A DNA stretch of 64,000 nt from Cognatundibacterium curvum (GTDB taxonomy: Bacteria > Pseudomonadota > Gammaproteobacteria > Burkholderiales > Burkholderiaceae_D): positions 124,001-188,000 of the forward strand of contig NZ_JACOGD010000004.1 in NCBI RefSeq assembly GCF_014284235.1. Reading direction: 5' to 3'. Shown here one piece after another: positions 25,129 to 35,255 of this stretch (positions within the stretch are counted from its first letter, which is position 1; each line of letters opens with the position of its first letter). The position numbers and the translations under genes were made by a program. The notes below the pieces were generated by a model. That model was not told the origin of the DNA and made no database searches. It saw only the letters and a program-made list of their open reading frames with translations.

Positions 25129-26217
25129 ATGTCCGTCTTTTCACGCTACCGCCGTGCCCTGCAGTTGCCGGGTCTCCTGACTGCCCTGCTGCTGAGCGCC
25201 AGCTTCTGTCTGCCAGCCAACGCTATCGACAACAGCGGCCTGGAAAAAGCAGCGAGTGCGCTGGCCCAGTCCGGTTTTCAAGGCGCGGTATTGGCCGCGC
25301 GTGGCGATCAGGTCTTACTGCAAAAAAGTATGGGGCAGTTCGGCGAGCTGAATCAGACCTTCCGCTTCGCTTCTATCACCAAACAAATGACGGCAATATT
25401 GGTGATGCAGGAAGTGGATGCCGGCAAACTCAAACTGGATGCCAGTTTAGGCAGCTATTGGCCGGATTATCCAAATGCGGATGCGCGTGCTATCACGCTG
25501 CGTCAGCTGCTCACGCATTATTCCGGGCTCTACAATGAAAATGCGATTCCTGACTTCCACATGACCTCGGCCGCACGCGGTGACAATATGCAGGAATTTG
25601 CGACCGGCGTGTGCGCCCAGCCACTCAAGGCCAGCCCGGGCAGCAGCTTTGATTACAATAACTGTGACTACATGGTATTGGGTGCGCTGCTGGAGCGCAT
25701 GAATAAACAGAGCTTTGCGCAACTGCTCAAAAAAAGAATCTTCCAACCCGCAGGCATGAAGCAATCCGGGCTCTATAACGCAGCCATGCCAGACAATCGC
25801 AGCCACGTACACGGCATCTTGAATGGCCAGCCCGAGCCGGAAGTCAATTTCGCCAGTTATGGCGCAGCGGGCTCCAGCTATGGCACGCTGCAGGATTTGC
25901 TGGCAATGAACCGCGCTTTCATACAGGGCAAGCTGATGTCTGCGGCAGCCCGCAGCGAGATGCTCAAGCCAAATGCCACCGGTGGTGCGCTGGGCGTCTG
26001 GGTCTATCCGTTCGGCGGCGCAGATGCGGCTAAGCCAACGGTGATCGTTGAACGTCAGGGCTGGATAGCGGGAATAAGAATCTTGAATCTGGTCGATACT
26101 GCGAGCGGTAATGTACTGATACTGGTCAGCACCAATGGTGATCTGGATCTGACCCAGACCTGGGCCAATCAAGGCCCGGCCGTTGCCTTACTGAGTGCTT
26201 TGATTAAAGCGAAGTGA
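25129..26217 (+). CDS. Serine hydrolase, class C beta-lactamase / D-aminopeptidase-like fold
   Basis: A 362-residue exported protein. A signal peptide (LPGLLTALLLSASFCLPANA) precedes the domain. The nucleophile motif SxxK is SITK in FRFASITKQMTAILVM, and YNNCDYMVLG occupies the place of the YxN motif. The TFA-type third motif is not clearly canonical. Such proteins act as carboxypeptidases, esterases or lactamase relatives in the periplasm; the substrate is unknown. The ATG at 25129 with CCGGAG in front is preferred to upstream codons. Confidence 0.8.
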   Translation: MSVFSRYRRALQLPGLLTALLLSASFCLPANAIDNSGLEKAASALAQSGFQGAVLAARGDQVLLQKSMGQFGELNQTFRFASITKQMTAILVMQEVDAGKLKLDASLGSYWPDYPNADARAITLRQLLTHYSGLYNENAIPDFHMTSAARGDNMQEFATGVCAQPLKASPGSSFDYNNCDYMVLGALLERMNKQSFAQLLKKRIFQPAGMKQSGLYNAAMPDNRSHVHGILNGQPEPEVNFASYGAAGSSYGTLQDLLAMNRAFIQGKLMSAAARSEMLKPNATGGALGVWVYPFGGADAAKPTVIVERQGWIAGIRILNLVDTASGNVLILVSTNGDLDLTQTWANQGPAVALLSALIKAK

Positions 26218-26255
26218 GTTCTTGCTGCATAACTCGCTGCCGGACATAACTACAA

Positions 26256-26558
26256 TCAGGCAGCGTTATCTATCATCATTAAAGTGCCGAAGCTGCCTCT
26301 GGCGACGGCATGGGTTTTACTGGCGGGGACAATGAATAATTCCCCCGCCCTGACCGAAATCACCTTGCCATCCAATTCCAGATTCAATTGTCCATCCAGC
26401 ACAAACAAGCCCTGATCAAAATCATGCATTTGCTCAGGATAGCCAGTGGCATCCATACGCAATACTTTCAGACTGGCGCCGGCAGCTTTACCCAGCACGG
26501 TACTCTGCCAGGCATCAGGGAGCGCAGCGGCGCGGGATTTAACATGAGTCAGCGGCAT
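26256..26558 (-). CDS. Small cupin-domain protein
   Basis: A 100-residue single cupin. The core is HDFDQGLFVLDGQLNLELDG followed by VRAGELFIVPASKTHAVAR, which contains two of the usual metal-ligand histidine positions. Partner and substrate are unknown. It lies 126 bases from the end of the Lrp-type regulator on the same strand. Confidence 0.75.
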   Translation of the reverse strand: MPLTHVKSRAAALPDAWQSTVLGKAAGASLKVLRMDATGYPEQMHDFDQGLFVLDGQLNLELDGKVISVRAGELFIVPASKTHAVARGSFGTLMMIDNAA

Positions 26559-26684
26559 AATTCAATCACAATCACTAATTACAGCTATTGAACAGGAACA
26601 GCACAAGCGTCATTCTATTTGCGGCCAGCATTTGCTGACCAAATCAACTAAGCAAATTCGATACCACCAAATCTACACATGCTG

Positions 26685-27164
26685 TCAGCCTTGGTCTTGC
26701 ATCAGTTCTGCTGCAATCTGATGGGTATCTTTTAAAGTCTGCAATACGATATTGGAGCGTATATCGAGCACACCTGCGGTTTTATACAAACGCTCCAGCA
26801 CAAAGCCAGAGTAGTGTTTCAAATTCCTGGCACGTACTTTCAGCAGGTAATTCGCATCACCGGTGATGATGTAAGTCGCCACGACTTCCGGCCATTGCTG
26901 CAGTGCCCTAGAGAAATTTTCGTGCCAGTCTTCCACATCGCGCCGCATCGTCACCTGCACAAATGCCTCTACTTCTATCCCGACTTTGGTGGCATCAATC
27001 ACCGCACAATAGTGGTGAATAATGCCTGCATCTTCGAGCGCTCTCACTCTGCGCAGGCACGAAGATGGGGATAAAAACACCTTATCTGCCAATTCCTGAT
27101 TACTGATACGTCCGTCGGTTTGTAATTGCTGCAAAATTTTCAGGTCGGTCGCATCCAGTTGCAT
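26685..27164 (-). CDS. kynR: Lrp/AsnC-family regulator, probable KynR
   Basis: A 159-residue Lrp/AsnC protein: a winged helix (LDATDLKILQQLQTDGRISN, then LSPSSCLRRVRALEDAGII) followed by an effector-binding RAM domain (TGDANYLLKVRARNLKHYS). It is divergent from kynB-kynU-kynA, the arrangement of KynR in Pseudomonas aeruginosa, where it activates the kyn genes in response to kynurenine. The assignment is by position and family. The ATG at 27164 gives the usual family length; ATG codons at 27209 and 27200 would add 12-15 residues. Confidence 0.75.
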   Translation of the reverse strand: MQLDATDLKILQQLQTDGRISNQELADKVFLSPSSCLRRVRALEDAGIIHHYCAVIDATKVGIEVEAFVQVTMRRDVEDWHENFSRALQQWPEVVATYIITGDANYLLKVRARNLKHYSGFVLERLYKTAGVLDIRSNIVLQTLKDTHQIAAELMQDQG

Positions 27165-27355
27165 GTATTCGCTTTCATCCGGGTCCGGTTCAAACTGCAT
27201 TTGCTGCATCACAGCAAACAAATTTAGCGGAAAATTTCAAATATTGTTTATATCTGGCAGTATATTCGACTGCATCTCAATTACACCGTGCAATTTGCAA
27301 GAAATTGTCACGTAATCCGGCATAAAATCACTGCTACTCAATTGCAGGAGTTTTT
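27165..27355. promoter_or_regulatory. kynR-kynB divergent control region
   Basis: This region must contain both promoters and probably the Lrp-type operator. It has AT-rich imperfect dyads around GGAAAATTTCAAATATTG and GCAATTTGCAAGAAATTGTC, of the loose kind bound by Lrp-family proteins. I cannot define one site firmly. Confidence 0.4.
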
Positions 27356-27994
27356 ATGTCCACCGCAACGCATAGCAGCCAGATCTGGGACATCAGTCCC
27401 GCCATCAAAACCGGCATACCGGTATGGCCGGGCGATACCGCCTATCAGGCCGAAACCATCTGGCAAATCGCCGATGGCTGCCCGGTCAAGGTCAGCAAAA
27501 TCACGCTGTCTACCCATACCGGCGCACACTGCGATGCGCCCTCACATTACGATATCCACGGTGCCGCAATCGATGAAGTGGCATTGCACACCTACCTCGG
27601 GGCATGTCGCGTGATTGATTGCCAGGGCGCGGCTCAGGTACTGCCGGAGCATGTGCAGCCCTATCTGAACGCAATCCCGGCGCGCGTGCTGTTCCGCTGC
27701 TATAGCCAGGCACCGCAAAGCAGCTGGGACAGCAACTTCCCCAGCGTGGCCGCCAGCACCATCGCCTTACTCGCGCAGCACGGCGTCAAACTGATAGGCA
27801 TAGACAGCCCTTCACTCGATCCTCAGGATTCCAAAACACTGGATGCACATCACTGCATCAAGGCACATCAGATGGCGATCCTGGAAGGCATCGTGCTCGA
27901 TCAGGTCGAGGCTGGCGACTATGAACTGATATGCCTGCCACTCAAGCTGCACGGTCTGGATGCCAGTCCGGTGCGTGCGATTTTGCGGCGCTGA
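27356..27994 (+). CDS. kynB: Kynurenine formamidase
   Basis: A 212-residue metal-dependent arylformamidase of the cyclase family, which hydrolyses N-formylkynurenine to kynurenine and formate. The zinc-binding motif [11 protein letters not shown] is intact, and [18 protein letters not shown] is the typical start. AGGAG precedes the ATG. It is the first gene of the kynB-kynU-kynA operon. Confidence 0.95.
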   Translation: MSTATHSSQIWDISPAIKTGIPVWPGDTAYQAETIWQIADGCPVKVSKITLSTHTGAHCDAPSHYDIHGAAIDEVALHTYLGACRVIDCQGAAQVLPEHVQPYLNAIPARVLFRCYSQAPQSSWDSNFPSVAASTIALLAQHGVKLIGIDSPSLDPQDSKTLDAHHCIKAHQMAILEGIVLDQVEAGDYELICLPLKLHGLDASPVRAILRR

Positions 27995-28071
27995 AGACCA
28001 GACATCATTCATCCATATTTTCACCATCCACCACTGAACAATTGATAGAAACGATAGAAACAGGAGGCAGC

Positions 28072-29334
28072 ATGAGCACCGTAGTCAACACCGTACTGAC
28101 CCGCGCCGATTGCGAGCGCATGGATGCCAGCGATGCACTGGCCGCATTGCGCGAGGATTTTTTACTACCGGAAGGGATGATTTATCTGGATGGGAATTCA
28201 CTCGGTGCGCGTCCCAAAGCTTCGCTGGAACGTGCACGTCAGGTCATAGAACAGGAATGGGGCCAGGACCTGATCACCAGCTGGAACAAAGCAGGCTGGT
28301 TCGATTTACCCTCGACCCTCGGTGATCAGCTGGCACCGCTGATCGGTGCCGACAAAGGCGAAGTCGTGGTGACCGACACGACCTCTGCCAATCTGTTTAA
28401 AGCGATTGCCGCAGCCTTGCACATGCAGTCTGCACACACAGAACGCAAAACCATCATTACCGAGCGCAGCAACTTCCCTACCGATATCTACATGGCAGAA
28501 GGCATCACGCGCTGGCTGGATCGCGGTTATCAGATTGTATTGATCGATCATCCGGAAGAATTAGCCAGTGTGATCGATGAAAAAACCGCACTGGTGATGC
28601 TCACGCATGTGAACTACCGCACCGGCTATCTGCACGATATGAAGGCAGTGACAGCACTCGTCCATCAGCACGGTGCACTGGCACTGTGGGATCTGGCGCA
28701 CTCGGCCGGTGCGGTACCAGTGCAGCTGCAAGAGGCGAACGCCGACTTTGCTGTTGGCTGCACCTATAAATATCTGAATGGCGGCCCCGGTGCGCCCGCC
28801 TTTATCTGGGTGCCGCACAAGCATCATGCGCAGTTTCATCATCCGCTGTCTGGCTGGTGGGGACATGCGAGCCCATTTGCGATGGACCCGCATTTCAGCC
28901 CTACCCCCGGCATACGACGCGCGCTGTGTGGCACCCAGCCTATGATTTCGCTGGCCCTGGTCGGCTGCGGTCTGGATGTGTTCGGCAAAACCTCGATGCA
29001 GGCTTTGCGCACTAAATCACTGGCATTGACCGATCTGTTTATCGCCCTGACAGAAAGCCGCTGCGCATCCCATCCATTGAAACTGGTCACACCACGCGCG
29101 CATGCACAGCGTGGCAGCCAGGCCAGCTTTGAACATCCGCATGCCTATGCCGTGATACAGGCCTTGATTGCTCGCGGCGTGGTCGGTGATTACCGCGAAC
29201 CCGGCATCATGCGTTTTGGTTTCACGCCTTTATATGTTGGCTTTGCCGATGTCTGGGATGCCGTGGAAGCTTTGCGCGACATCCTCGATCAGCGCGATTA
29301 CGACACGAACTTACAAAGGAATGCAGTGACCTGA
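28072..29334 (+). CDS. kynU: Kynureninase
   Basis: A 420-residue PLP enzyme that splits kynurenine to anthranilate and alanine. The Schiff-base lysine is in [15 protein letters not shown] and the phosphate region in [11 protein letters not shown]. The ATG at 28072 with AGGAGG eight bases ahead is clear; longer upstream frames overlap kynB and are not used. Since no kynurenine monooxygenase gene is present, the pathway here ends at anthranilate. Confidence 0.96.
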   Translation: MSTVVNTVLTRADCERMDASDALAALREDFLLPEGMIYLDGNSLGARPKASLERARQVIEQEWGQDLITSWNKAGWFDLPSTLGDQLAPLIGADKGEVVVTDTTSANLFKAIAAALHMQSAHTERKTIITERSNFPTDIYMAEGITRWLDRGYQIVLIDHPEELASVIDEKTALVMLTHVNYRTGYLHDMKAVTALVHQHGALALWDLAHSAGAVPVQLQEANADFAVGCTYKYLNGGPGAPAFIWVPHKHHAQFHHPLSGWWGHASPFAMDPHFSPTPGIRRALCGTQPMISLALVGCGLDVFGKTSMQALRTKSLALTDLFIALTESRCASHPLKLVTPRAHAQRGSQASFEHPHAYAVIQALIARGVVGDYREPGIMRFGFTPLYVGFADVWDAVEALRDILDQRDYDTNLQRNAVT

Positions 29335-29426
29335 GTTCACTGCGACCACTCATTCAAATCCGCATCGTGAGCAGCCGCACCTCAGTTGCAGCGCCACGAT
29401 GCCGCCCCAAATTAAGGAAAAATAGT

Positions 29427-30281
29427 ATGAGCTCTCACAACGAATCCGCTGGCAAATGCCCTATGGCCTGGCATGGCGCCCAACTCGACTTCTCTTCATC
29501 CATGAGTTATGGCGATTACCTGGGTCTGGATCAGGTACTGAGTGCACAGCATCCGCTGTCGCCCAATCATAATGAAATGCTGTTCATCATTCAGCACCAG
29601 ACCAGCGAACTCTGGATCAAACTGATGCTGCATGAATTGCATGCGGTGCGCCGTCAGATTCGCGACAATGATTTGCCGCCGGCTTTTAAAATGCTGTCGC
29701 GGGTCGCCCGTATCATGGACCAGCTGGTACATGCCTGGGATGTCCTGGCGACCATGACACCGAGTGAATACACCGCGATCCGCCCTTACCTCGGTGCCTC
29801 ATCCGGTTTCCAGTCGCATCAGTACCGCGAACTCGAATACCTGCTCGGTAATAAGAACGCCACCCTGATGGCGGTCCACGAAAGCAAACCGGAAGTGCAT
29901 GCGACACTTGATGATGCACTGCGCACGCCATCGATTTACGACGAAGCGATCCGCCTGATGGCACGCCAGGGTCTGACGATAGATGCTGACCGTCTGGAAC
30001 GCGACTGGACCCAGCCAGTGACCATGAATGAATCGGTGAAAGCGGCCTGGCTACAGGTATATCAGGCACCGGAACAACACTGGAGCCTGTATGAACTGGC
30101 TGAGAAACTGGTCGATATGGAGACCGCATTCCGCATCTGGCGCTTCCGCCATGTGACGACAGTCGAACGCATTATCGGCTTCAAAACCGGTACCGGCGGC
30201 ACCGCTGGTGTCAGCTATCTGCGCAAAATGCTGGATGTTGTGCTGTTCCCCGAGCTGTTTGCGCTGCGTACCGCTTTATAA
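29427..30281 (+). CDS. kynA: Tryptophan 2,3-dioxygenase
   Basis: A 284-residue haem enzyme that opens the indole ring of tryptophan to N-formylkynurenine, the first step of the pathway. Conserved blocks are [35 protein letters not shown] and [24 protein letters not shown] precedes the ATG. The gene order B-U-A places the first enzyme last. Confidence 0.96.
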   Translation: MSSHNESAGKCPMAWHGAQLDFSSSMSYGDYLGLDQVLSAQHPLSPNHNEMLFIIQHQTSELWIKLMLHELHAVRRQIRDNDLPPAFKMLSRVARIMDQLVHAWDVLATMTPSEYTAIRPYLGASSGFQSHQYRELEYLLGNKNATLMAVHESKPEVHATLDDALRTPSIYDEAIRLMARQGLTIDADRLERDWTQPVTMNESVKAAWLQVYQAPEQHWSLYELAEKLVDMETAFRIWRFRHVTTVERIIGFKTGTGGTAGVSYLRKMLDVVLFPELFALRTAL

Positions 30282-30377
30282 TCGCAGCACTGGCAACAAG
30301 GAGACGAACACGTCTGTGTCTGACCAGGACCGCAGCCGGGGCGGTGTTTCCCCGGGCAGATCACAGAAAGGCAGCCC

Positions 30378-31004
30378 ATGCTGAGTTTGGAAACCGCTAT
30401 CAGTTTTTTAGGCATCTCGATTTTACTCGGGCTCAGTCCCGGCCCGGATAATGTGTTCGTCCTCATGCAGTCGGTGATGCAAGGGCGGCGCGCCGGTATG
30501 CTGGTGGTGCTGGGTCTGTGTACCGGCCTGGTGGTACACACCACCGCCATCGCGATGGGGCTGGCTGCCGTGTTTGCCGCGTCCGCCATGGCCTTTACCA
30601 TCATGAAGCTGATCGGTGCTGCGTATTTGCTATATCTGGCCTATGGCGCTTACCGCGCACCGGTCAGCACAGCCGACGAGCAGCGTCCACCGGCCTTGTC
30701 TGGCCGCCAGCTGTATCTGCGCGGCATAGTCATGAATCTGACCAATCCTAAAGTCGTGCTGTTTTTCCTGGCTTTTCTGCCGCAATTTGTGTCGGCCGAA
30801 CGGGGTGCGATTGCGCCGCAGTTTTTCCAGCTCGGCGGCATCTTCATCCTGGCTACCCTGCTCGCCTTCGGCAGCATCGCCTGGTTTGCCGCCAGTGCCG
30901 GTCAGCGTTTGCGCAGCTCGGCCAGTGCCCAGCGTTGGCTCAACCGCAGCGCGGCGCTGGTGTTTGCCGGTCTGGCAGCCAAGCTCGCGTTCTCACAACG
31001 CTAA
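30378..31004 (+). CDS. LysE/RhtB-family exporter
   Basis: A 208-residue membrane protein with about six helices. The family start ILLGLSPGPDNVFVLMQS is intact, as is the block GIVMNLTNPKVVLFFLAFLPQF. LysE-family proteins export amino acids and relatives. Its place 97 bases after kynA, on the same strand and before a terminator, suggests a link to tryptophan, kynurenine or anthranilate, but the substrate is not shown by the sequence. Confidence 0.85.
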   Translation: MLSLETAISFLGISILLGLSPGPDNVFVLMQSVMQGRRAGMLVVLGLCTGLVVHTTAIAMGLAAVFAASAMAFTIMKLIGAAYLLYLAYGAYRAPVSTADEQRPPALSGRQLYLRGIVMNLTNPKVVLFFLAFLPQFVSAERGAIAPQFFQLGGIFILATLLAFGSIAWFAASAGQRLRSSASAQRWLNRSAALVFAGLAAKLAFSQR

Positions 31005-31129
31005 ATCAGGGACCATCTGTAAAACACAAAGTCCGCATCAAATAAGCCTGTCCAGCCATTTTGCCGCCAACAGGCGCAGCAGTATTGGGTCTTGCTTATT
31101 TTGATGTGTGCCTGACTGGTCTAGAAGTA

Positions 31130-31168
31130 AAAAAATCTGCCCCAGGTGCGACCGGGGCAGATTTTTTT
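31130..31168. terminator. Bidirectional terminator between the kyn/LysE unit and the amidohydrolase gene
   Basis: Stem AAAAAATCTGCCCC / GGGGCAGATTTTTT with a ten-base loop between convergent genes. Confidence 0.92.
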
Positions 31169-31183
31169 AATATTAGCGCCAAC

Positions 31184-32926
31184 TTATTTGGCCGCTGCTT
31201 TAGCTGCTTTAGCGGCTTTCACTGAAGCAGGCGCTTTAGCCTGATAAATCGTATTGCCTTCCTTGATGGTTTCCAAGATCTGGATGCTGCGTAACTGCTC
31301 AGGATCTATCGTCATTGGATTGGCGGATAAGACCACCAGATCGGCCAGTTTGCCGGGTTCTATCGAGCCCTTGCTGCCATCTTCAAAATGCTGCCAGGCG
31401 GCCCACAGCGTGATGCTCTTGAGTGCGACTGCGATCGGCAAACGCTGATCCGGGCCCAGGATGTCGCGGCTGCGGGTACGGCGGTTAACCACCGCATCCA
31501 GAATCGCAATCGCATCCGGAAAGGCCACCGGTGCATCATGATGCTGGGTGAATTTCATGCCACGGCGCAGCGCCGACATGGCAGGTGAAATCCGGTCTGC
31601 ACGTTGCGGGCCCAGCGTTTCATCGCGATGCCAGTCGCCCCAGTAATACGCATGCATGCCAAAAAACGAAGGCACGATACCCAGCCTTTGCATCGCATCG
31701 AGCTGTTCTTCGCGCACGGTTTGCGCATGGATCATCACATTGCGCCGGTCCAGCAAGCCGTACTTCGCCACCGCCTTGCCCACGCCGCTCAACATCTGAT
31801 CCGCCGCCGCATCGCCATTGGCATGTACCAGCAATTGCCAGTTATTGGCATAGGCCTTATCGATCAGGCGCTCAGCTTCGTCATCGCGGAAAGTCGGATA
31901 ACCACGATAATCGGCCGGTTTGCCTTTGGGTGGCACATGGTAAGGATGACTCAGAAACGCAGTCTTACCTTGCGGCGAGCCATCCAGACTCAGCTTCACA
32001 CCACCGACCCGGAAATGGCCGCGATAGGCGCGCTGATTCCAGACGGAGCGCATAAATTCTTCGGTGAAGGGCATGGCCAGATCAGGATAAGACACCACGT
32101 CGATCAGCATCTTATTCCCCTGCGCCAGCGCGGCCCAGGTCTTGTTACTGTTTTCGTCAGAGCGCCCATCCTGACCGGTGGTGAAACCAAAGCGCGCATA
32201 CAATTGCTGGCCCGCGAGCAGCATCGCCGCGTAGTCCGTGGGCGATGGCTGGATCAGCTTCATGCCGGATGCAAACCAGGCGGTTTCTTCCAACACGCCA
32301 TTGGGCGTTTTACCATCGGCTTCACGCTGTATCTGACCGCCTTCCGGGTCCTTGGAATCAGCGTTCAGGCCGACCATTTGCAAAGCCTTGGTATTAAGTA
32401 CGCCCAGATGACCCGATTGATGAATCACCAGCACCGGTTTATCGCGCGAGACCGCATCAAGTTCCTGCCGGGTCGGCGCGCGCCGCTCTTTTAACTGTGC
32501 ATCGTCATAACCAAAGCCGATGATGATGCCCTTGCTGCGCGCCAGCGGGGTCGCTGCATACTCTTTCAGTATCTGCTGCAGGGCTGCGATGCTGTTACCT
32601 TTGCCATCCGGCGCTGGTAACAAGTTAGCCGACACCGCTTGCAAACCGGTCATAGACACATGACCATGCGCATCCACAAAACCAGGCAACAGCGTCTTGC
32701 CTTTCAAGTCAATCACCTTCGTCGTCGCCGACTTGTGCGCCAGCACGCTTTGCTGATCCCCCACCGCGATCAGTATGCCATCCTTGATCGCCAGCGCCTG
32801 CGCGCTGGGTTGCGCCTCATTCATAGTGACGATTTGCGCATTGATATAAATCTTATCGGCATCCGCCGCCATGGCGATACTGCCCATCGCCATCCATCCC
32901 AAACCCACTGCCAGATTACGCCACAT
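31184..32926 (-). CDS. Exported amidohydrolase, YtcJ-like
   Basis: A 580-residue protein with signal peptide (AVGLGWMAMGSIAMAADA). It carries the YtcJ-type amidohydrolase pattern: LLPGFVDAHGHV (HxH), LLVHANGDAAADQ, VMIHAQTV and QHHDAPVAFPDA, then PGKLADLVVLSANP near the C terminus. It probably hydrolyses a C-N bond in the periplasm using one or two metals; the substrate is unknown. AGGAG eight bases before the ATG at 32926 fixes the start. The C terminus ends in an unusual Ala/Lys-rich tail (VKAAKAAKAAAK). Confidence 0.88.
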   Translation of the reverse strand: MWRNLAVGLGWMAMGSIAMAADADKIYINAQIVTMNEAQPSAQALAIKDGILIAVGDQQSVLAHKSATTKVIDLKGKTLLPGFVDAHGHVSMTGLQAVSANLLPAPDGKGNSIAALQQILKEYAATPLARSKGIIIGFGYDDAQLKERRAPTRQELDAVSRDKPVLVIHQSGHLGVLNTKALQMVGLNADSKDPEGGQIQREADGKTPNGVLEETAWFASGMKLIQPSPTDYAAMLLAGQQLYARFGFTTGQDGRSDENSNKTWAALAQGNKMLIDVVSYPDLAMPFTEEFMRSVWNQRAYRGHFRVGGVKLSLDGSPQGKTAFLSHPYHVPPKGKPADYRGYPTFRDDEAERLIDKAYANNWQLLVHANGDAAADQMLSGVGKAVAKYGLLDRRNVMIHAQTVREEQLDAMQRLGIVPSFFGMHAYYWGDWHRDETLGPQRADRISPAMSALRRGMKFTQHHDAPVAFPDAIAILDAVVNRRTRSRDILGPDQRLPIAVALKSITLWAAWQHFEDGSKGSIEPGKLADLVVLSANPMTIDPEQLRSIQILETIKEGNTIYQAKAPASVKAAKAAKAAAK

Positions 32927-33187
32927 CGCATGCTCCTCAGTTAGATGAATCTTTGTGAATCTTTGCTTCATTCAGTCATTTGCCGCATTGCCCGCTACAA
33001 GCGCAGGGACGCAGCATCGCCAGTTGCTGGTCAGGCAGCTGTTCAAATGACATCATGCATCAAAGCGATGCTGCCCACAAACAGATTTTGTCTGCGCCGG
33101 ATGTGTCGGTAGTCTGCCCGGCTTTCTGAGAAAATTCGCTGCATCAGTTAAACTGTCACCTTTGCCGCCGTCTATTCAGGAGTAAGC

Positions 33188-33796
33188 ATGCATACCGTGA
33201 CACGCGAAGACCAGACCATCGTGCCATCTAAAATCGTCTGCGCTGGCAGAAATTATGTCGCCCATATCGCCGAACTCGGTTATGAGGTACCGGCTGAACC
33301 TGTGATTTTCCTGAAGCCGAATTCTGCGCTGTCAGAACAACTGCGCGCCGATGGCGATGACATCCATTACGAAGGCGAAATCAGCTTTTTGCTCAAGAAT
33401 GGCGAGCTGGACGCTGTCGGTTTCGGCCTCGATCTGACCCGCCGAGCGGTGCAAACCAGCCTGAAAAAACAGGGCTTGCCGTGGGAACGCGCCAAGGCCT
33501 TTGATGGCTCGGCCGTGTTCAGCCGCTTCGTGCGTTTTGATGGCAATCCTGAAGAATTAAGACTGGAATTATGGATAGACGGTCAGCTGGCGCAACAAGG
33601 CGGCACGCCGCTGATGCTGTTCAAACCGGCGCAATTGCTCGCATCGATACAAAGCTTTATGAGTCTCAATGATGGCGACATCCTCATGACCGGCACGCCG
33701 GAAGGTGTGGGCCCGGTACGCCAGGGTGCCAGCTTTTGCGGCCGGATTTATGCCGGTGACAGCCTGCTGGTGGAACACAGCTGGATCGCCATCTGA
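33188..33796 (+). CDS. Fumarylacetoacetate hydrolase family protein
   Basis: A 202-residue FAH-fold protein. The metal-binding acidic residues lie in IHYEGEISFLLK and, later, in FDGSAVFSRFV. LMTGTPEGVGPVRQG is the family signature near the end. FAH relatives hydrolyse or decarboxylate 2-oxo or acylpyruvate compounds; the substrate cannot be named. CAGGAG precedes the ATG. It shares strand and closeness with map but a hairpin lies between them. Confidence 0.88.
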   Translation: MHTVTREDQTIVPSKIVCAGRNYVAHIAELGYEVPAEPVIFLKPNSALSEQLRADGDDIHYEGEISFLLKNGELDAVGFGLDLTRRAVQTSLKKQGLPWERAKAFDGSAVFSRFVRFDGNPEELRLELWIDGQLAQQGGTPLMLFKPAQLLASIQSFMSLNDGDILMTGTPEGVGPVRQGASFCGRIYAGDSLLVEHSWIAI

Positions 33797-33837
33797 ACTG
33801 AGCACGAACACCGGGCATTAAATACACCAACACCAGC

Positions 33838-33871
33838 GTGTTGCAGCGCCGCTGTCAGGCGGTAGCAACAC
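33838..33871 (+). terminator. Hairpin between the FAH gene and map
   Basis: GTGTTGC / GCAACAC with inner CGCC/GGCG pairing. No T run follows, so a terminator or attenuator role is uncertain. Confidence 0.4.
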
Positions 33872-33890
33872 ACTGACACCACTGAGAATA

Positions 33891-34694
33891 ATGATGAAGC
33901 ACAGAAGTAAAATCCCATTCCACAGCGCGGCCAATATAGAAAAATCGCGGATCGCGGCACAACTGGCGGCCGATGTGCTGCATATGATCACACCGCATGT
34001 CAAAGCTGGTGTCAGCACTGAACAGCTGGATCAGATCTGCCACGACTACATCGTCAATGTACAAAAAGCGATACCCGCCAATATCGGCTACCACGGTTTT
34101 CCCAAGACCATTTGCGCCTCTGTGAATCAGGTGATTTGCCACGGCATTCCATCCGGCCTGGTACTGAATGAGGGCGACATCCTCAACATCGACGTCGCCG
34201 TGATCAAAGATGGCTGGTACGGCGATACCAGCCGTATGTATCTGGTCGGCACAGTCAGCGCCGAAGCGCAACAGCTGGTGCGCACTACCTATGACTCGCT
34301 GTGTGCCGGTATCCGTCAGGTCCGTCCCGGCAATACGCTGGGCGATGTCGGCTATGCGATACAACAAGTCGCAGAAAAAGCCGGTTACAGCGTGGTCCGG
34401 GATTACTGTGGTCATGGCATAGGCAAGATTTACCATGATGAGCCGGAAGTGCGCCACTATGGCCGCCGTGGTGAAGGCGTGGTACTGCAACCGGGCATGA
34501 TCTTCACCATAGAACCGATGATCAATGCCGGTAAAGCCGCGACCCGCCAGTTGGCCGATGGCTGGACCGTGGAAACCCGCGATGGCTCCTGGTCTGCGCA
34601 ATGGGAACATATGGTGGTCGTCACAGAAACCGGCTGCGAAGTACTGACTGCCTGGCCTGAAGCCGATCCGGCTTATCCGGATGTGTTTGCTTAA
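33891..34694 (+). CDS. map: Type I methionine aminopeptidase
   Basis: A 267-residue enzyme that removes N-terminal methionine from nascent proteins. The five metal ligands of the pita-bread fold are visible: D in NIDVAVI, D in YGDTSRMY, H in CGHGIGKIYH, E in FTIEPMI and E in WEHMVVV. This is probably one of two map paralogues, since the copy next to rpsB in this order is usually the housekeeping one; that cannot be checked here. Two adjacent ATG codons (33891, 33894) are possible starts. Confidence 0.93.
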   Translation: MMKHRSKIPFHSAANIEKSRIAAQLAADVLHMITPHVKAGVSTEQLDQICHDYIVNVQKAIPANIGYHGFPKTICASVNQVICHGIPSGLVLNEGDILNIDVAVIKDGWYGDTSRMYLVGTVSAEAQQLVRTTYDSLCAGIRQVRPGNTLGDVGYAIQQVAEKAGYSVVRDYCGHGIGKIYHDEPEVRHYGRRGEGVVLQPGMIFTIEPMINAGKAATRQLADGWTVETRDGSWSAQWEHMVVVTETGCEVLTAWPEADPAYPDVFA

Positions 34695-34713
34695 TTCCTG
34701 ATTGGTCGTGGTG

Positions 34714-34747
34714 GTGTGGGCGCAGTGCGAAACTGCTCAGCCCACAC
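34714..34747 (+). terminator. Hairpin after map
   Basis: GTGTGGGC / GCCCACAC arms with inner GCAGT/ACTGC pairing, 20 bases after the map stop codon. No T run, so a rho-independent terminator is only possible. Confidence 0.45.
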
Positions 34748-34971
34748 TGCTTGTGGCTGTCGCAATATGTGCCGCATTTTGCGCACAAATTTGACGAAAA
34801 GCCGCACTGATGCGCGCATCGCTGGTCGGGCAAAAACGCCTGTGCGGTCAAAGTGTTCGGCTGCGTCAGTATACTGCCACCAAACTGAAAGCGTCGATTT
34901 TTCGCCGCCACAGAAAATTCCCCAGCTACCGTTTACAGCACGACATGTCGATGACGCGAGATAACATCGTG

Positions 34972-35060
34972 ATGTAACGATTCTAAAAAGTGCACACCGC
35001 ATTCAATCAACATAAAACCAGATAAACAGGCTATTTTATGTAACGATTAATGTAACGATT
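34972..35060. repeat. Three copies of the 11-mer ATGTAACGATT
   Basis: Identical copies start at 34972, 35038 and 35050. The last two are 12 bases apart. They lie in the otherwise empty stretch downstream of map and of the leftward tRNA-Arg gene. Confidence 0.7.
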
Positions 35061-35255
35061 TTAGAGAAAATATATCAGCATTGCGACACTGAAAACGCTG
35101 CCCAGGTATGAACCTAACCGGCTTATAAAACAGGTTTGAGTTGGCTTGAGTTGAAATGAAATATAAGACTGATAAGATTCTAAGCAAAAACCGCGCTTGC
35201 AAGCTGATACAGACTGGCACTACAACACGATTGTGGAGGTGCAGAGTGTGGGAAC

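Larger units (their letters stand above)
34695..35255. other. 560-base non-coding gap between map and tRNA-Arg
   Basis: No supported gene. Contents are a hairpin directly after map (34714-34747), an AT-rich part from about 34960, and three copies of ATGTAACGATT (34972-34982, 35038-35048, 35050-35060). A 103-codon reverse frame covers 34691-35002 but has no ribosome binding site and an unlikely composition. Confidence 0.6.

Noticed and set aside
31604..32494. Plus-strand frame of 296 codons
   Set aside because: Antisense to the amidohydrolase gene, whose HxH and other metal motifs are clear.
34691..35002. Minus-strand frame of 103 codons in the gap after map
   Set aside because: It crosses the hairpin after map, lacks a ribosome binding site and shows no family pattern, so the gap is left as non-coding.
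34972..35060. CRISPR-like array from three ATGTAACGATT copies
   Set aside because: The unit is too short, the spacing is irregular (66 and 12 bases) and there are no cas genes.
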